Positions 1 to 5,712 are shown, numbered from the stretch's first letter. The stretch is 5,712 bases of DNA from Candidatus Eiseniibacteriota bacterium (GCA_013003415.1 JABDJR010000511.1:1-5712); one strand, 5' to 3'. Made by a program: numbers and translations. Notes: generated from the sequence alone by a model not told the origin.

Positions 1-1021
1 CGCCAAATCCTTGCGCCTCGATTTTAACGAGTGGATCGGAAGCGAAAACCCGAACCTAAAAACGGCTGTCCAGTCCTTTGACCTTGTGCGAGCGAACATG
101 TACCCGGAAGGCGAAAAGGTTCTTGGCAAAGTCTCGGAGCAGTTTGGCGTGCGGACTTCCCAATTGCTCCTCACCAACGGCACCGACGAAGCGTTCAGCA
201 ACGTCTATCGAACCTTTCTCAACCCAGGAGATAAGGTCCTTATTCCGGATCCCGGGTACACGATGATGACGTTCTACACTCTCTTGTGTCAGGGAACACC
301 TGTTTCGTGGCCGCTGCATCTGCCCACCTTTGACTACGACTGGAATCTGGCTCGGGACTTTGCAAAAGAGGGTGGCAAAATCGTCACCCTGGCTCGACCC
401 AACAACCCAACCGGCAGCGGGGCATGCATAGACAGCGTGTTGGAGTACGCACAGAGTCACCCCAATCAGCTCGTCCTTGTCGATGAAGCCTACGGGGACT
501 TTGCCGCCGATACACTGATCCCTTCCGCTTTGGCGTCCGAGAATCTACTGGTTCTTCGAACTTTCTCAAAGGCTTGGGGTTTGGCGGGGCTCCGGGTTGG
601 TGCCGTGATCGGACCCGAAGTTTTACTCCGTGATCTTAAAAAGACGGCGAGCCCCTACTCCGTAAATGCTTTTGCCCTGCACGTCCTTGAGGCCTTGCTT
701 CCGGATAAACGCTGGCCGGCCCGCGCCACCCAACTTATTTCTGAATCCAGGGAAACCCTAAAGAGAGAATTGAACCAGCGAGGTATGCGCACGCACTTTG
801 GAGGGGGGAACTTCTTCCTCATGTACTTGGGAAAAAGCCTTCCGGCCTTTCTTAAGGCTATGGAGGCACGAGGAGTTCGTCTTCGCGACCAATCCTCTAA
901 GCGCGGCCTGGAAAACTGGGTCCGGGTATCCATTGGAGCTCCGGAAATCACCAAAAGATTCATCAACCTGATGGACGAGTCTCTGACCGAGGCGGCAATC
1001 AATCCAAGGGAAGTTGTCTGA
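1..1021 (+). CDS. hisC: Histidinol-phosphate aminotransferase, 5' end outside window
   Basis: This is a fold-type I PLP-dependent aminotransferase that converts imidazole-acetol phosphate and glutamate to L-histidinol phosphate in the cytoplasm. Numbering from the Leu codon at base 11, it shows YP (31-32), the ARPNNPTG asparagine motif (128-135), VDEAYGDF with the PLP-pyridine Asp158, the Schiff-base Lys187 in FSKAWGLAGLRVG, and the substrate-carboxylate arginine in WVRVSIG (Arg305). The frame is open to the window edge (Ala-Lys-Ser precede the Leu). The TTG at base 11 has no ribosome-binding sequence before it, and family members usually carry some 15-25 more residues, so I read the gene as truncated by the window rather than starting at TTG. 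The usual N-E-N-P-x-G motif near the N-terminus is altered to NEWIGSENP. The stop overlaps the hisB ATG by one base. Relatives such as CobD-type decarboxylases share the fold, but the his-gene context supports HisC. Confidence 0.93.
   Translation, partial: AKSLRLDFNEWIGSENPNLKTAVQSFDLVRANMYPEGEKVLGKVSEQFGVRTSQLLLTNGTDEAFSNVYRTFLNPGDKVLIPDPGYTMMTFYTLLCQGTPVSWPLHLPTFDYDWNLARDFAKEGGKIVTLARPNNPTGSGACIDSVLEYAQSHPNQLVLVDEAYGDFAADTLIPSALASENLLVLRTFSKAWGLAGLRVGAVIGPEVLLRDLKKTASPYSVNAFALHVLEALLPDKRWPARATQLISESRETLKRELNQRGMRTHFGGGNFFLMYLGKSLPAFLKAMEARGVRLRDQSSKRGLENWVRVSIGAPEITKRFINLMDESLTEAAINPREVV
1006..1013 (+). promoter_or_regulatory. Ribosome-binding site of hisB
   Basis: AAGGGAAG lies inside the last codons of hisC, 7 bases before the hisB ATG. 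It supports the start at 1021 and termination-coupled re-initiation at the TGATG junction. Confidence 0.55.
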
Positions 1022-1608
1022 TGCGAAAAGCAAAAGTGGAACGCAACACAAACGAAACTCGCATTTCTTGCGAAGTGAATTTAGATGGCCAGGGCGACTA
1101 TGAAGTTTCAACGCCGATTGGATTTTTCACCCACATGCTTGAGACGTTTTCCAAACACGCTTTGGTAGATCTCAGGATTACGGTTGAAGGGGATGTCCAT
1201 GTTGATCAGCATCACACCATCGAAGATACCGGCATCGTGCTTGGGGAAGCCATGACGCAAGCCCTAGCTGATCGCAAAGGCATCTATCGCAACGGCTCTT
1301 GTCTATATCCCATGGACGAGGTGTTGGCCCGCTGCGCCCTCGATCTTTCCGGGCGTTCGGTTTGTGTGTTCTCGGGAAAATTCGAGCATCGCTTTGTCGG
1401 CGAGCTGGAAACCACCATGATCAAAGAGTTCTTTCACGCGGTTGCCGCCTCGCTCAAGGCAGCCGTCCACCTGGAGGTCTTGACCCCCGGGAACGATCAC
1501 CACATGGCGGAATCAGTTTTTAAGGCCTTCGCAAAATCCCTTCGCCAGGCGGTGGACCTTGACGCGCGTATTGCGGATCGGATCCCGTCAACCAAAGGAG
1601 TGCTGTAA
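1021..1608 (+). CDS. hisB: Imidazoleglycerol-phosphate dehydratase (monofunctional)
   Basis: This enzyme dehydrates imidazole glycerol phosphate to imidazole-acetol phosphate (step 6) and is a Mn-dependent cytoplasmic oligomer in known members. The 195 residues match the usual monofunctional length. They show the two repeated metal-binding halves: GFFTHMLETFSKH (34-46) followed by DQHHTIEDTG with His64, His65, Glu68 and Asp69, and then the second set NDHHMAESVFKAFAKSLRQA with His160, His161 and Glu164. PMDEVLARCALDLSGR (97-112) is the other strongly conserved block. In the first motif Thr stands where many members have Asp (GFFDHML), a change I believe occurs naturally in the family. There is no N-terminal HAD phosphatase domain, so this is not the bifunctional enterobacterial HisB. 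The ATG overlaps the hisC stop by one base, and the stop is two bases before hisH. Confidence 0.97.
   Translation: MRKAKVERNTNETRISCEVNLDGQGDYEVSTPIGFFTHMLETFSKHALVDLRITVEGDVHVDQHHTIEDTGIVLGEAMTQALADRKGIYRNGSCLYPMDEVLARCALDLSGRSVCVFSGKFEHRFVGELETTMIKEFFHAVAASLKAAVHLEVLTPGNDHHMAESVFKAFAKSLRQAVDLDARIADRIPSTKGVL
1594..1600 (+). promoter_or_regulatory. Ribosome-binding site of hisH
   Basis: AAAGGAG lies in the final codons of hisB, 10 bases before the hisH ATG at 1611. It is a near-consensus Shine-Dalgarno sequence and fixes that start. Confidence 0.65.
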
Positions 1609-1610
1609 CC

Positions 1611-2201
1611 ATGATCGGTATCGTGCACTTGGGGCAGGGAAATGTGGGAAGTGTGGTCCGGGCCTTGCGGCGAATGGACATTGAATCGGAGCTGCTCGAG
1701 ACGCCACGGCTTGAGGGTATCCACGGTCTGATTTTTCCGGGAGTGGGCAACTTCAAGGTTGCGGCAGAGGAGTTGGATCGTCGTCGTTGGCGCACGGCTC
1801 TGCTCACCTGGGTTAAGGACGACCGCCCCCTCCTTGGAATCTGCCTCGGCTACCAACTTATGTATGAAGGAAGTACGGAGTCTCCGGGAACTGAAGGCTT
1901 GGGCCTTTTCCCGGGGCAATGTGACCGAGTTCCCTCGGAGAAACAGCCCCACATGGGGTGGAATCGGTTACTAACCGAAACTCCCAACTGGGCAGGTTAT
2001 CAGGATAGTTGGATGTACTTCGTCCATGGCTTCGTGCCTCCGGTGGGGAACGAAACGGTGCTTCAAGCCCAAGACGGTGGGGTTGCCTTTGCGGCTGGTG
2101 CAGAACGCAGTCGCACTCTTGGCGTTCAGTTTCACCCGGAAAAAAGTAGTCGCGACGGGTCCAGGTTCTTGAGCCGGTTTGTGGAGGGGCTTCCATGCTA
2201 G
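1611..2201 (+). CDS. hisH: Imidazole glycerol phosphate synthase, glutaminase subunit
   Basis: This class I glutamine amidotransferase hydrolyses glutamine and passes ammonia to HisF. Its 196 residues are typical of the family. The catalytic triad is visible: nucleophile Cys78 in LLGICLGYQLM, and His175 and Glu177 in VQFHPEKSS. PGVGNF (43-48) is the oxyanion-strand motif, and PHMGWNRL (113-120) and MYFVHGF (135-141) are HisH signature blocks. The N-terminal signature, usually close to DYGMGN, reads HLGQGN here (residues 6-11), so the conserved Asp-Tyr is replaced by His-Leu. These residues are not part of the triad, so activity is expected. The start at 1611 follows a good ribosome-binding sequence two bases after the hisB stop. 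The end overlaps hisF by 7 bases, consistent with coupled synthesis of the two subunits of one complex. Confidence 0.97.
   Translation: MIGIVHLGQGNVGSVVRALRRMDIESELLETPRLEGIHGLIFPGVGNFKVAAEELDRRRWRTALLTWVKDDRPLLGICLGYQLMYEGSTESPGTEGLGLFPGQCDRVPSEKQPHMGWNRLLTETPNWAGYQDSWMYFVHGFVPPVGNETVLQAQDGGVAFAAGAERSRTLGVQFHPEKSSRDGSRFLSRFVEGLPC
2183..2189 (+). promoter_or_regulatory. Ribosome-binding site of hisF
   Basis: GGAGGGG lies near the 3' end of hisH, 5 bases before the ATG at 2195. It selects that ATG, whose product begins MLAKRIIPCLDV as expected for HisF. Confidence 0.65.
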
Positions 2202-2953
2202 CCAAGCGCATCATTCCATGTCTCGATGTTGATGAAGGGCAAGTAGTCAAAGGAGTACGCTTCAAAGAGATTCGTGCGATGGGAGATCCGTTGGCCTACG
2301 CTAAGCGGTACATGGACCAGGGCGCCGACGAGCTGATGTTTTTGGATATCACCGCCAGCGCCGAGGGAGTTCGTACTCGTAGGAATTGGCTTGGCCCCGT
2401 TGCGGATGCTCTGGACATCCCACTCTCGGTGGGGGGAGGGATCAGAACTCTTGAAGACATGGAGAGCCTCCTTTCCATTGGCGTCGACAAAGTTTCCATG
2501 TCGACAGCTGCGGTTCTAAATCCGGATTTAATTAATGAAGCGGCCAAGGTTTTTGGATCTCAATTCTTGGTTCTGAGTATCGATACAAACTGGGTTGACT
2601 CCGAATGGTTGATCACGATCAAGGGGGGACGAGAACAAACCCAAAATCGCACCTTGTCTTGGGCTCGAGAGGCGGTAGATCGAGGAATTGGGGAAATCCT
2701 CCTCAACGTTATGGACAAAGACGGGACCCGAGAAGGTTACGCTTTGGAAGTCACCGATGCGGTGGCCCGGGCGGTTGGAGTCCCCGTGATTGCAAGCGGG
2801 GGTGTCGGTAGCGCCGAAGATATTGTCACTGTTTTTCAAGAGACCCAGGTGCAAGCCGCTCTGGCCGCGTCCATTTTTCACGACGGTAGTACGACGGTTA
2901 GGGAAGTCAAAGAAGCCTGTCAGTTGGCGGGAATTGAGGTGCGGCCATGTTGA
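2195..2953 (+). CDS. hisF: Imidazole glycerol phosphate synthase, cyclase subunit
   Basis: This is the (beta/alpha)8-barrel cyclase that uses ammonia from HisH and PRFAR to make imidazole glycerol phosphate and AICAR. Its 252 residues are nearly collinear with the well-studied Thermotoga maritima protein as I remember it. Both catalytic aspartates are present (Asp11 in IPCLDV, Asp130 in LSIDTN), as are loop-1 Lys19 and the phosphate-binding GGGIR and SGGVG turns. The four charged residues of the ammonia gate are also present at Arg5, Glu46, Lys99 and Glu167. Unusual points are SMSTAAV around 101-107, where most members have Asn at 103; Asn171 with Val172 (LLNVMDKDG) in place of Thr/Asn-Ser; and GGREQTQNRT at 144-153, which lacks the usual PTG. 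The gene overlaps hisH and hisA by 7 bases each. HisF and HisA are ancient paralogues, but ASAEG and DITAS identify this one as HisF. Confidence 0.96.
   Translation: MLAKRIIPCLDVDEGQVVKGVRFKEIRAMGDPLAYAKRYMDQGADELMFLDITASAEGVRTRRNWLGPVADALDIPLSVGGGIRTLEDMESLLSIGVDKVSMSTAAVLNPDLINEAAKVFGSQFLVLSIDTNWVDSEWLITIKGGREQTQNRTLSWAREAVDRGIGEILLNVMDKDGTREGYALEVTDAVARAVGVPVIASGGVGSAEDIVTVFQETQVQAALAASIFHDGSTTVREVKEACQLAGIEVRPC
2936..2941 (+). promoter_or_regulatory. Ribosome-binding site of hisAIE
   Basis: GAGGTG lies in the last codons of hisF, 5 bases before the ATG at 2947. It supports that start and the 7-base overlap. Confidence 0.6.
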
Positions 2954-4167
2954 TCGGAAGTTGCGACCTTATGAATGGGAAGGCCGTCCAACTGGAGAAT
3001 GGCGACCCCAATCGAACTCGGATAACAGAAGACAACGTCGAGAGCTTGGTCGACAATTTTTCTCTCACCGGCCCCGTCGCGATTATTGATCTTGATGCCG
3101 CCTTGGGGCGCGGTGACAACCGTGAGCTGATCGCTAGCCTGTGTCGCCGCGCTCGCGTTTTTGTTGGGGGCGGTATTCGAGATGAAAAAACCGCCAGGGA
3201 AATACTTAGGATGGGCGCAGAGGCAGTGATCATCGGAACCGCCGCTAATCCAGAGCTCTTATCTAAGCTACCCAAAGAATCCGTGATTGCCGCCCTGGAC
3301 ATGAAACAGGGAGAAGTGGTTGATCAGGGTTGGACACGTTCGACTGGGGAATCCTTTCTTGATCGCGCCGAGCGACTGGAGCCTTTCTGCCGTAGCTTTT
3401 TGGTGACCCAAGTAGAACATGAGGGGCTGATGCTTGGATTCGACTTTCAGCCCCTGCGGGAACTTAAGGAAAGAGTTAAGACTCCCCTGATTGCCGCGGG
3501 CGGGATTAGAAACTACGAGGATTTGCGCAGGTTGGCCAGTATGAACATCCAGAGCCAACTTGGGATGGCACTGTATCGGGGTCACATCGATCTTCATCGC
3601 GGATTCTGCGAGGTTGGAGATTGGAGCAAAGGCCTATTGCCCGCCGTAGTTCAGGAAAGAGGCGGTGAAGTGCGCATGGTCGGATTCATGAACCGCGAAG
3701 CCCTCGAGAAAACCCTAGAAACACGCAAGGCAACTTTTTGGTCGCGCTCTCGAAACCAATTGTGGACGAAGGGCGAGTCCTCAGGCAACACGCTTTACGT
3801 GCGTTACGTTGCTTGGGACTGCGATCGGGACAGTCTGCTTCTACAGTGTGAGCCTCAGGGAGTGACTTGCCACTTGGGAACGCGTTCCTGCTTTGACACC
3901 ACTGCGGGCAGCCCCTGGCCACAGCTAAGTCACGACATCGCAAAGCACGCCGCCTCTGGTGGTTGGACATCCAAGTTGCTCTCAAAACCAGATCTGCTGG
4001 GTGCCAAAATCCTGGAGGAGGCGCAAGAAGTGGTGAGTTTCAAGGATCGGGAGAATCTCGTTTGGGAACTCGCCGATCTGTTTTATCACAGTGCTGTTCT
4101 GATGGAACGAGAGGGAGTGTCTATCGAAGAGATTGGTCGCGAACTCAACGCGAGGCGAAAACAATGA
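2947..4167 (+). CDS. hisAIE: Trifunctional HisA-HisI-HisE fusion protein
   Basis: One 406-residue chain carries three enzymes. Residues 1-222 are ProFAR isomerase (HisA): catalytic Asp7 (SCDLMNGK) and Asp118 (AALDMKQG), Thr154 (LVTQVEHEG), and phosphate-binding VGGGIR (73-78) and AAGGIR (183-188). Residues about 226-316 are phosphoribosyl-AMP cyclohydrolase (HisI): GFMNREAL, FWSRSRNQLWTKGESSGN, the metal-binding aspartates 291/293/295 in DCDRDS, and zinc-ligand cysteines 292, 308 and 315. Residues about 326-402 are phosphoribosyl-ATP pyrophosphohydrolase (HisE): TSKLLSK, then EEAQE (357-361) and ELAD (374-377), the MazG-like acidic metal site. The chain therefore covers steps 2-4, written C- to N-terminal. 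The HisA part is somewhat short (about 222 versus about 240 residues), and the HisA-HisI linker is only a few residues. HisIE is a common fusion; the added HisA is unusual. All motifs sit in one open frame with no sign of a frameshift. The domain assignments are secure; that all three activities work is inferred. Confidence 0.93.
   Translation: MLIGSCDLMNGKAVQLENGDPNRTRITEDNVESLVDNFSLTGPVAIIDLDAALGRGDNRELIASLCRRARVFVGGGIRDEKTAREILRMGAEAVIIGTAANPELLSKLPKESVIAALDMKQGEVVDQGWTRSTGESFLDRAERLEPFCRSFLVTQVEHEGLMLGFDFQPLRELKERVKTPLIAAGGIRNYEDLRRLASMNIQSQLGMALYRGHIDLHRGFCEVGDWSKGLLPAVVQERGGEVRMVGFMNREALEKTLETRKATFWSRSRNQLWTKGESSGNTLYVRYVAWDCDRDSLLLQCEPQGVTCHLGTRSCFDTTAGSPWPQLSHDIAKHAASGGWTSKLLSKPDLLGAKILEEAQEVVSFKDRENLVWELADLFYHSAVLMEREGVSIEEIGRELNARRKQ
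4152..4155 (+). promoter_or_regulatory. Short ribosome-binding site of hisD
   Basis: GAGG lies 8 bases before the ATG at 4164, inside the end of hisAIE. It is weaker than the sites of the preceding genes, but with the ATGA overlap it favours this start over ATGs further upstream in the same frame. Confidence 0.4.
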
Positions 4168-5411
4168 AGATCATGCCGGTATCAGAATGGGAAAAGAATG
4201 CCCCTATAGATCCTCCCACCGAAACCGTCATGAAGATCATCGATAGGGTAAAGAAGAGTGGGGACAAAGCCCTTCGTGAGTATGCTGCGGAATGGGACGG
4301 GGGTGCGCCTGAGCGCTGGGTTCTTCCCATCGGGGGAGCGGCCGAAGCTTGGGAAAAAACAACCGAGTCCGTCCAAAACGCTATGCGCGTGGCTGCGGCT
4401 CAACTTGAAGCATGGTCGAGAGCTTGTCTCCCTAAAGCTCCCGCTAGGCTGACGCACGGTGATGTGAAACTTCGGCAGGACATTCGCCCGGTTGCCTCAG
4501 CTGCGGTCTACGTACCCGGCGGACGATACCCGCTTGTATCCTCGGCCCTTATGGGCCTGATCCCGGCTCAAGTGGCCGGCGTTCCCAGACGTGTGCTAAT
4601 GACTCCGGCCAAAGGCGGAAAGGTCAATGCCGAGATTCTGGCAGCGGCGCATCTAGGCGGGGCCACTGAAATCTGGGCCGTGGGAGGTGCCCACGGGATT
4701 GCCGCCGCCGCTCTTGGAGTGGACGGGCTCGATCCCGTCGATCTGATTGTGGGACCCGGTAACGCCTATGTTTCGGAGGCAAAACGACAACTTCAGGGAG
4801 TCGTTGCGATCGATATGGTCGCCGGCCCCTCCGAACTTCTTGTCATCGCGGACAAGGGGACGAACCTTGAGTATTTGGCCTGGGATCTACTTGCCCAAGC
4901 CGAGCATGGTCCAGACTCTGAGTCCGTTGTCTTTAGCGAAGATCAATCTGTACTCGTTGCTCTTTCTAAAAAGCTGGACTCGCTCGTTCGGGAGTGGAAC
5001 AACGATGTGGGGGAACAGGCAGTCACCCAAGTATGCGGTGCCTACGGTAGTTTTTCGGACTTGTCTGCCGCAGCCAACCGTATGGCTCCTGAGCATCTCC
5101 ATGTCACGACCACCGATTTAAAGCCTTGGGAGTCGGTTCTAACCAACTACGGATCCCTCTTCTTGGGTGATCTGACGGCAGTGGCTCTGGGAGATTATGC
5201 CAGCGGTGGGAATCACGTTCTTCCCACATCGAGAGGGGGACGTTTTCGCGGCGGGCTTTCGGTCGAAGATTTTATGGTACGGCGCACGGTTCAAGCCTAC
5301 GACCCTGAAAACGATCTCTCTGTCATGGAAGCTGCGGCGGAGCTAGCACGAGTTGAAGGGCTTTACGCTCACGAGAAATCGTTACAGGTACGACTTCAAA
5401 CCCGAAAGTAG
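4164..5411 (+). CDS. hisD: Histidinol dehydrogenase
   Basis: This is a zinc-dependent, NAD-linked enzyme that oxidises L-histidinol to L-histidine through histidinaldehyde, the last two steps of the pathway. From the ATG at 4164 it has 415 residues, slightly short of the usual 430 or so. Zinc ligands are visible as Gln245 and His248 (LLAQAEHGPD), Asp344 (ALGDYASGGN) and His403 (GLYAHEKSLQ), and the catalytic bases as Glu310-His311 (RMAPEHLHV). These match E. coli Gln259, His262, Asp360, His419, Glu326 and His327 with a nearly constant offset. YVPGGRYPL (116-124) and VGPGNAYV (196-203) are the dinucleotide-region signatures. The frame is open upstream to an ATG at 3963, but those 67 codons lie in another frame of the HisI/HisE region and do not resemble HisD. 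The ATGA overlap with hisAIE fits the true start. It is the last his gene in the window. Confidence 0.97.
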   Translation: MKIMPVSEWEKNAPIDPPTETVMKIIDRVKKSGDKALREYAAEWDGGAPERWVLPIGGAAEAWEKTTESVQNAMRVAAAQLEAWSRACLPKAPARLTHGDVKLRQDIRPVASAAVYVPGGRYPLVSSALMGLIPAQVAGVPRRVLMTPAKGGKVNAEILAAAHLGGATEIWAVGGAHGIAAAALGVDGLDPVDLIVGPGNAYVSEAKRQLQGVVAIDMVAGPSELLVIADKGTNLEYLAWDLLAQAEHGPDSESVVFSEDQSVLVALSKKLDSLVREWNNDVGEQAVTQVCGAYGSFSDLSAAANRMAPEHLHVTTTDLKPWESVLTNYGSLFLGDLTAVALGDYASGGNHVLPTSRGGRFRGGLSVEDFMVRRTVQAYDPENDLSVMEAAAELARVEGLYAHEKSLQVRLQTRK

Positions 5412-5459
5412 GGGTAGCTTTTCTGAATGCTAGATTTGAGTTCGCCCGAAGCGCTGAAG

Positions 5460-5712
5460 TTAGGCCATCTCCGAAAGGTACTTAGGTAACATGGTGCGCC
5501 AGGTGGGCCAGTTGTGATCGTAGTCCGGTCCCCAGGGGTCAACTCGGTTGGGTACACCTTTGTTACCCAGGATTTTTGCCATACGCCAAGACTCCTCTGG
5601 GTCTTCCCATTGTCCCTGACCAAAGGCGAAGACGATCATGCGTTCACGGAGCTTTTCTAGCTGCTCCCCGTCATCGAGGTTGGGAAGGAAATAAATGGGA
5701 GAGGAGAAGTAG
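5460..5712 (-). CDS. Putative esterase (alpha/beta hydrolase), C-terminal part
   Basis: Reading leftward from the window edge, 83 codons remain open to a TAA (complement of 5460-5462). The translation begins YFSSPIYFLPNLDD and contains MIVFAFGQGQWEDPEES (25-41 of the visible part) and WGPDYDHNWPTWRTMLPKYL (60-79). The last block, an aromatic-rich D-x-D-H-N-W-P-x-W-R-x-M-L-P motif, resembles the C-terminus of bacterial esterase-D-like alpha/beta hydrolases (the COG4947 type, from memory), with His66 as the likely catalytic histidine. The acidic stretch WEDPEE would be near the usual catalytic Asp. The nucleophile serine and the N-terminal half lie beyond the window, so neither start nor substrate can be given. 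The gene converges on hisD with 48 bases between the stops, so it is a separate transcription unit and probably has no role in histidine synthesis. The motif match is good; the exact family is less certain. Confidence 0.7.
   Translation of the reverse strand, partial: YFSSPIYFLPNLDDGEQLEKLRERMIVFAFGQGQWEDPEESWRMAKILGNKGVPNRVDPWGPDYDHNWPTWRTMLPKYLSEMA

Noticed and set aside
11..13. TTG at base 11 as a genuine start codon of hisC
   Set aside because: No ribosome-binding sequence precedes it in the ten available bases, the frame stays open to the window edge, and HisC proteins normally have more residues before this motif.
655..1111. Open frames of about 115 residues on the - strand opposite hisC/hisB
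   Set aside because: They run antisense to well-conserved coding sequence, show no motifs and have no separate ribosome-binding site; they are chance open frames.
3963..4163. In-frame 5' extension of hisD starting at an upstream ATG (3963), giving a 482-residue protein
   Set aside because: The 67 extra codons lie in another frame of the HisI/HisE coding region, do not resemble HisD, and would make the protein too long. The ATG at 4164 with its ATGA overlap and the GAGG site fits the family start.
3676..4167. Internal start (ATG at 3676 after a purine-rich stretch) giving a separate HisIE protein
   Set aside because: It would remove about 18 residues of the HisI N-terminus, including the first strand, so a functional separate product is unlikely.
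5412..5459. Bidirectional terminator between hisD and the esterase gene
   Set aside because: Only a weak imperfect hairpin (TAGC at 5415-5418 with GCTA at 5429-5432, containing a mismatch) and a 3-base-pair GC element near 5443-5453 can be drawn. Neither is followed by a T run on either strand.
5396..5623. 75-residue open frame on the - strand across the hisD end and the gap
   Set aside because: It is out of frame with the recognisable esterase C-terminus covering the same bases and has no family motif, so it is a shadow.
1..5712. CRISPR arrays, tRNA/rRNA genes, insertion sequences, riboswitches or direct repeats
   Set aside because: Almost all bases are accounted for by conserved coding sequence, and I saw no repeated units, RNA-gene signatures or terminal inverted repeats. 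A his leader, if present, would lie upstream.

Overview
The window is most of a bacterial histidine-biosynthesis operon read on the + strand, followed by the end of an unrelated esterase-type gene converging on it from the - strand. The genes in order are hisC (5' end outside the window), hisB, hisH, hisF, a three-domain hisA-hisI-hisE fusion, and hisD. Every family was assigned by recognising active-site motifs in the translations; no database search was possible.

The operon is very compact. hisC/hisB overlap by 1 base, hisB/hisH are 2 bases apart, hisH/hisF and hisF/hisA each overlap by 7 bases, and hisAIE/hisD overlap by 4 bases (ATGA). Purine-rich ribosome-binding sequences lie inside the preceding genes. 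No promoter, leader peptide or attenuator is visible, because the operon begins upstream of the window. Between hisD and the esterase gene there are 48 bases (5412-5459) with no convincing terminator.

Together the encoded enzymes cover nearly the whole pathway: HisE and HisI (steps 2 and 3) and HisA (step 4) on one chain, HisH+HisF (step 5), HisB (step 6), HisC (step 7) and HisD (last two oxidations). The first enzyme (HisG) and the histidinol-phosphate phosphatase are not here. HisB is the short monofunctional form, so the phosphatase must be encoded elsewhere. From hisC through hisE the DNA order is the reverse of the reaction order (7-6-5-4-3-2), with hisD last.

The most unusual item is the HisA-HisI-HisE polypeptide (406 residues). 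It carries recognisable active-site residues for three consecutive reactions, joined by very short linkers. HisIE fusions are common, but attachment of HisA to their N-terminus is not an arrangement I know as standard.

The organism is a bacterium with moderate base composition (a few lines counted by hand gave 40 to 65% GC, on the whole a little above half). The compact operon and Shine-Dalgarno sites are bacterial. I could not place the lineage further.
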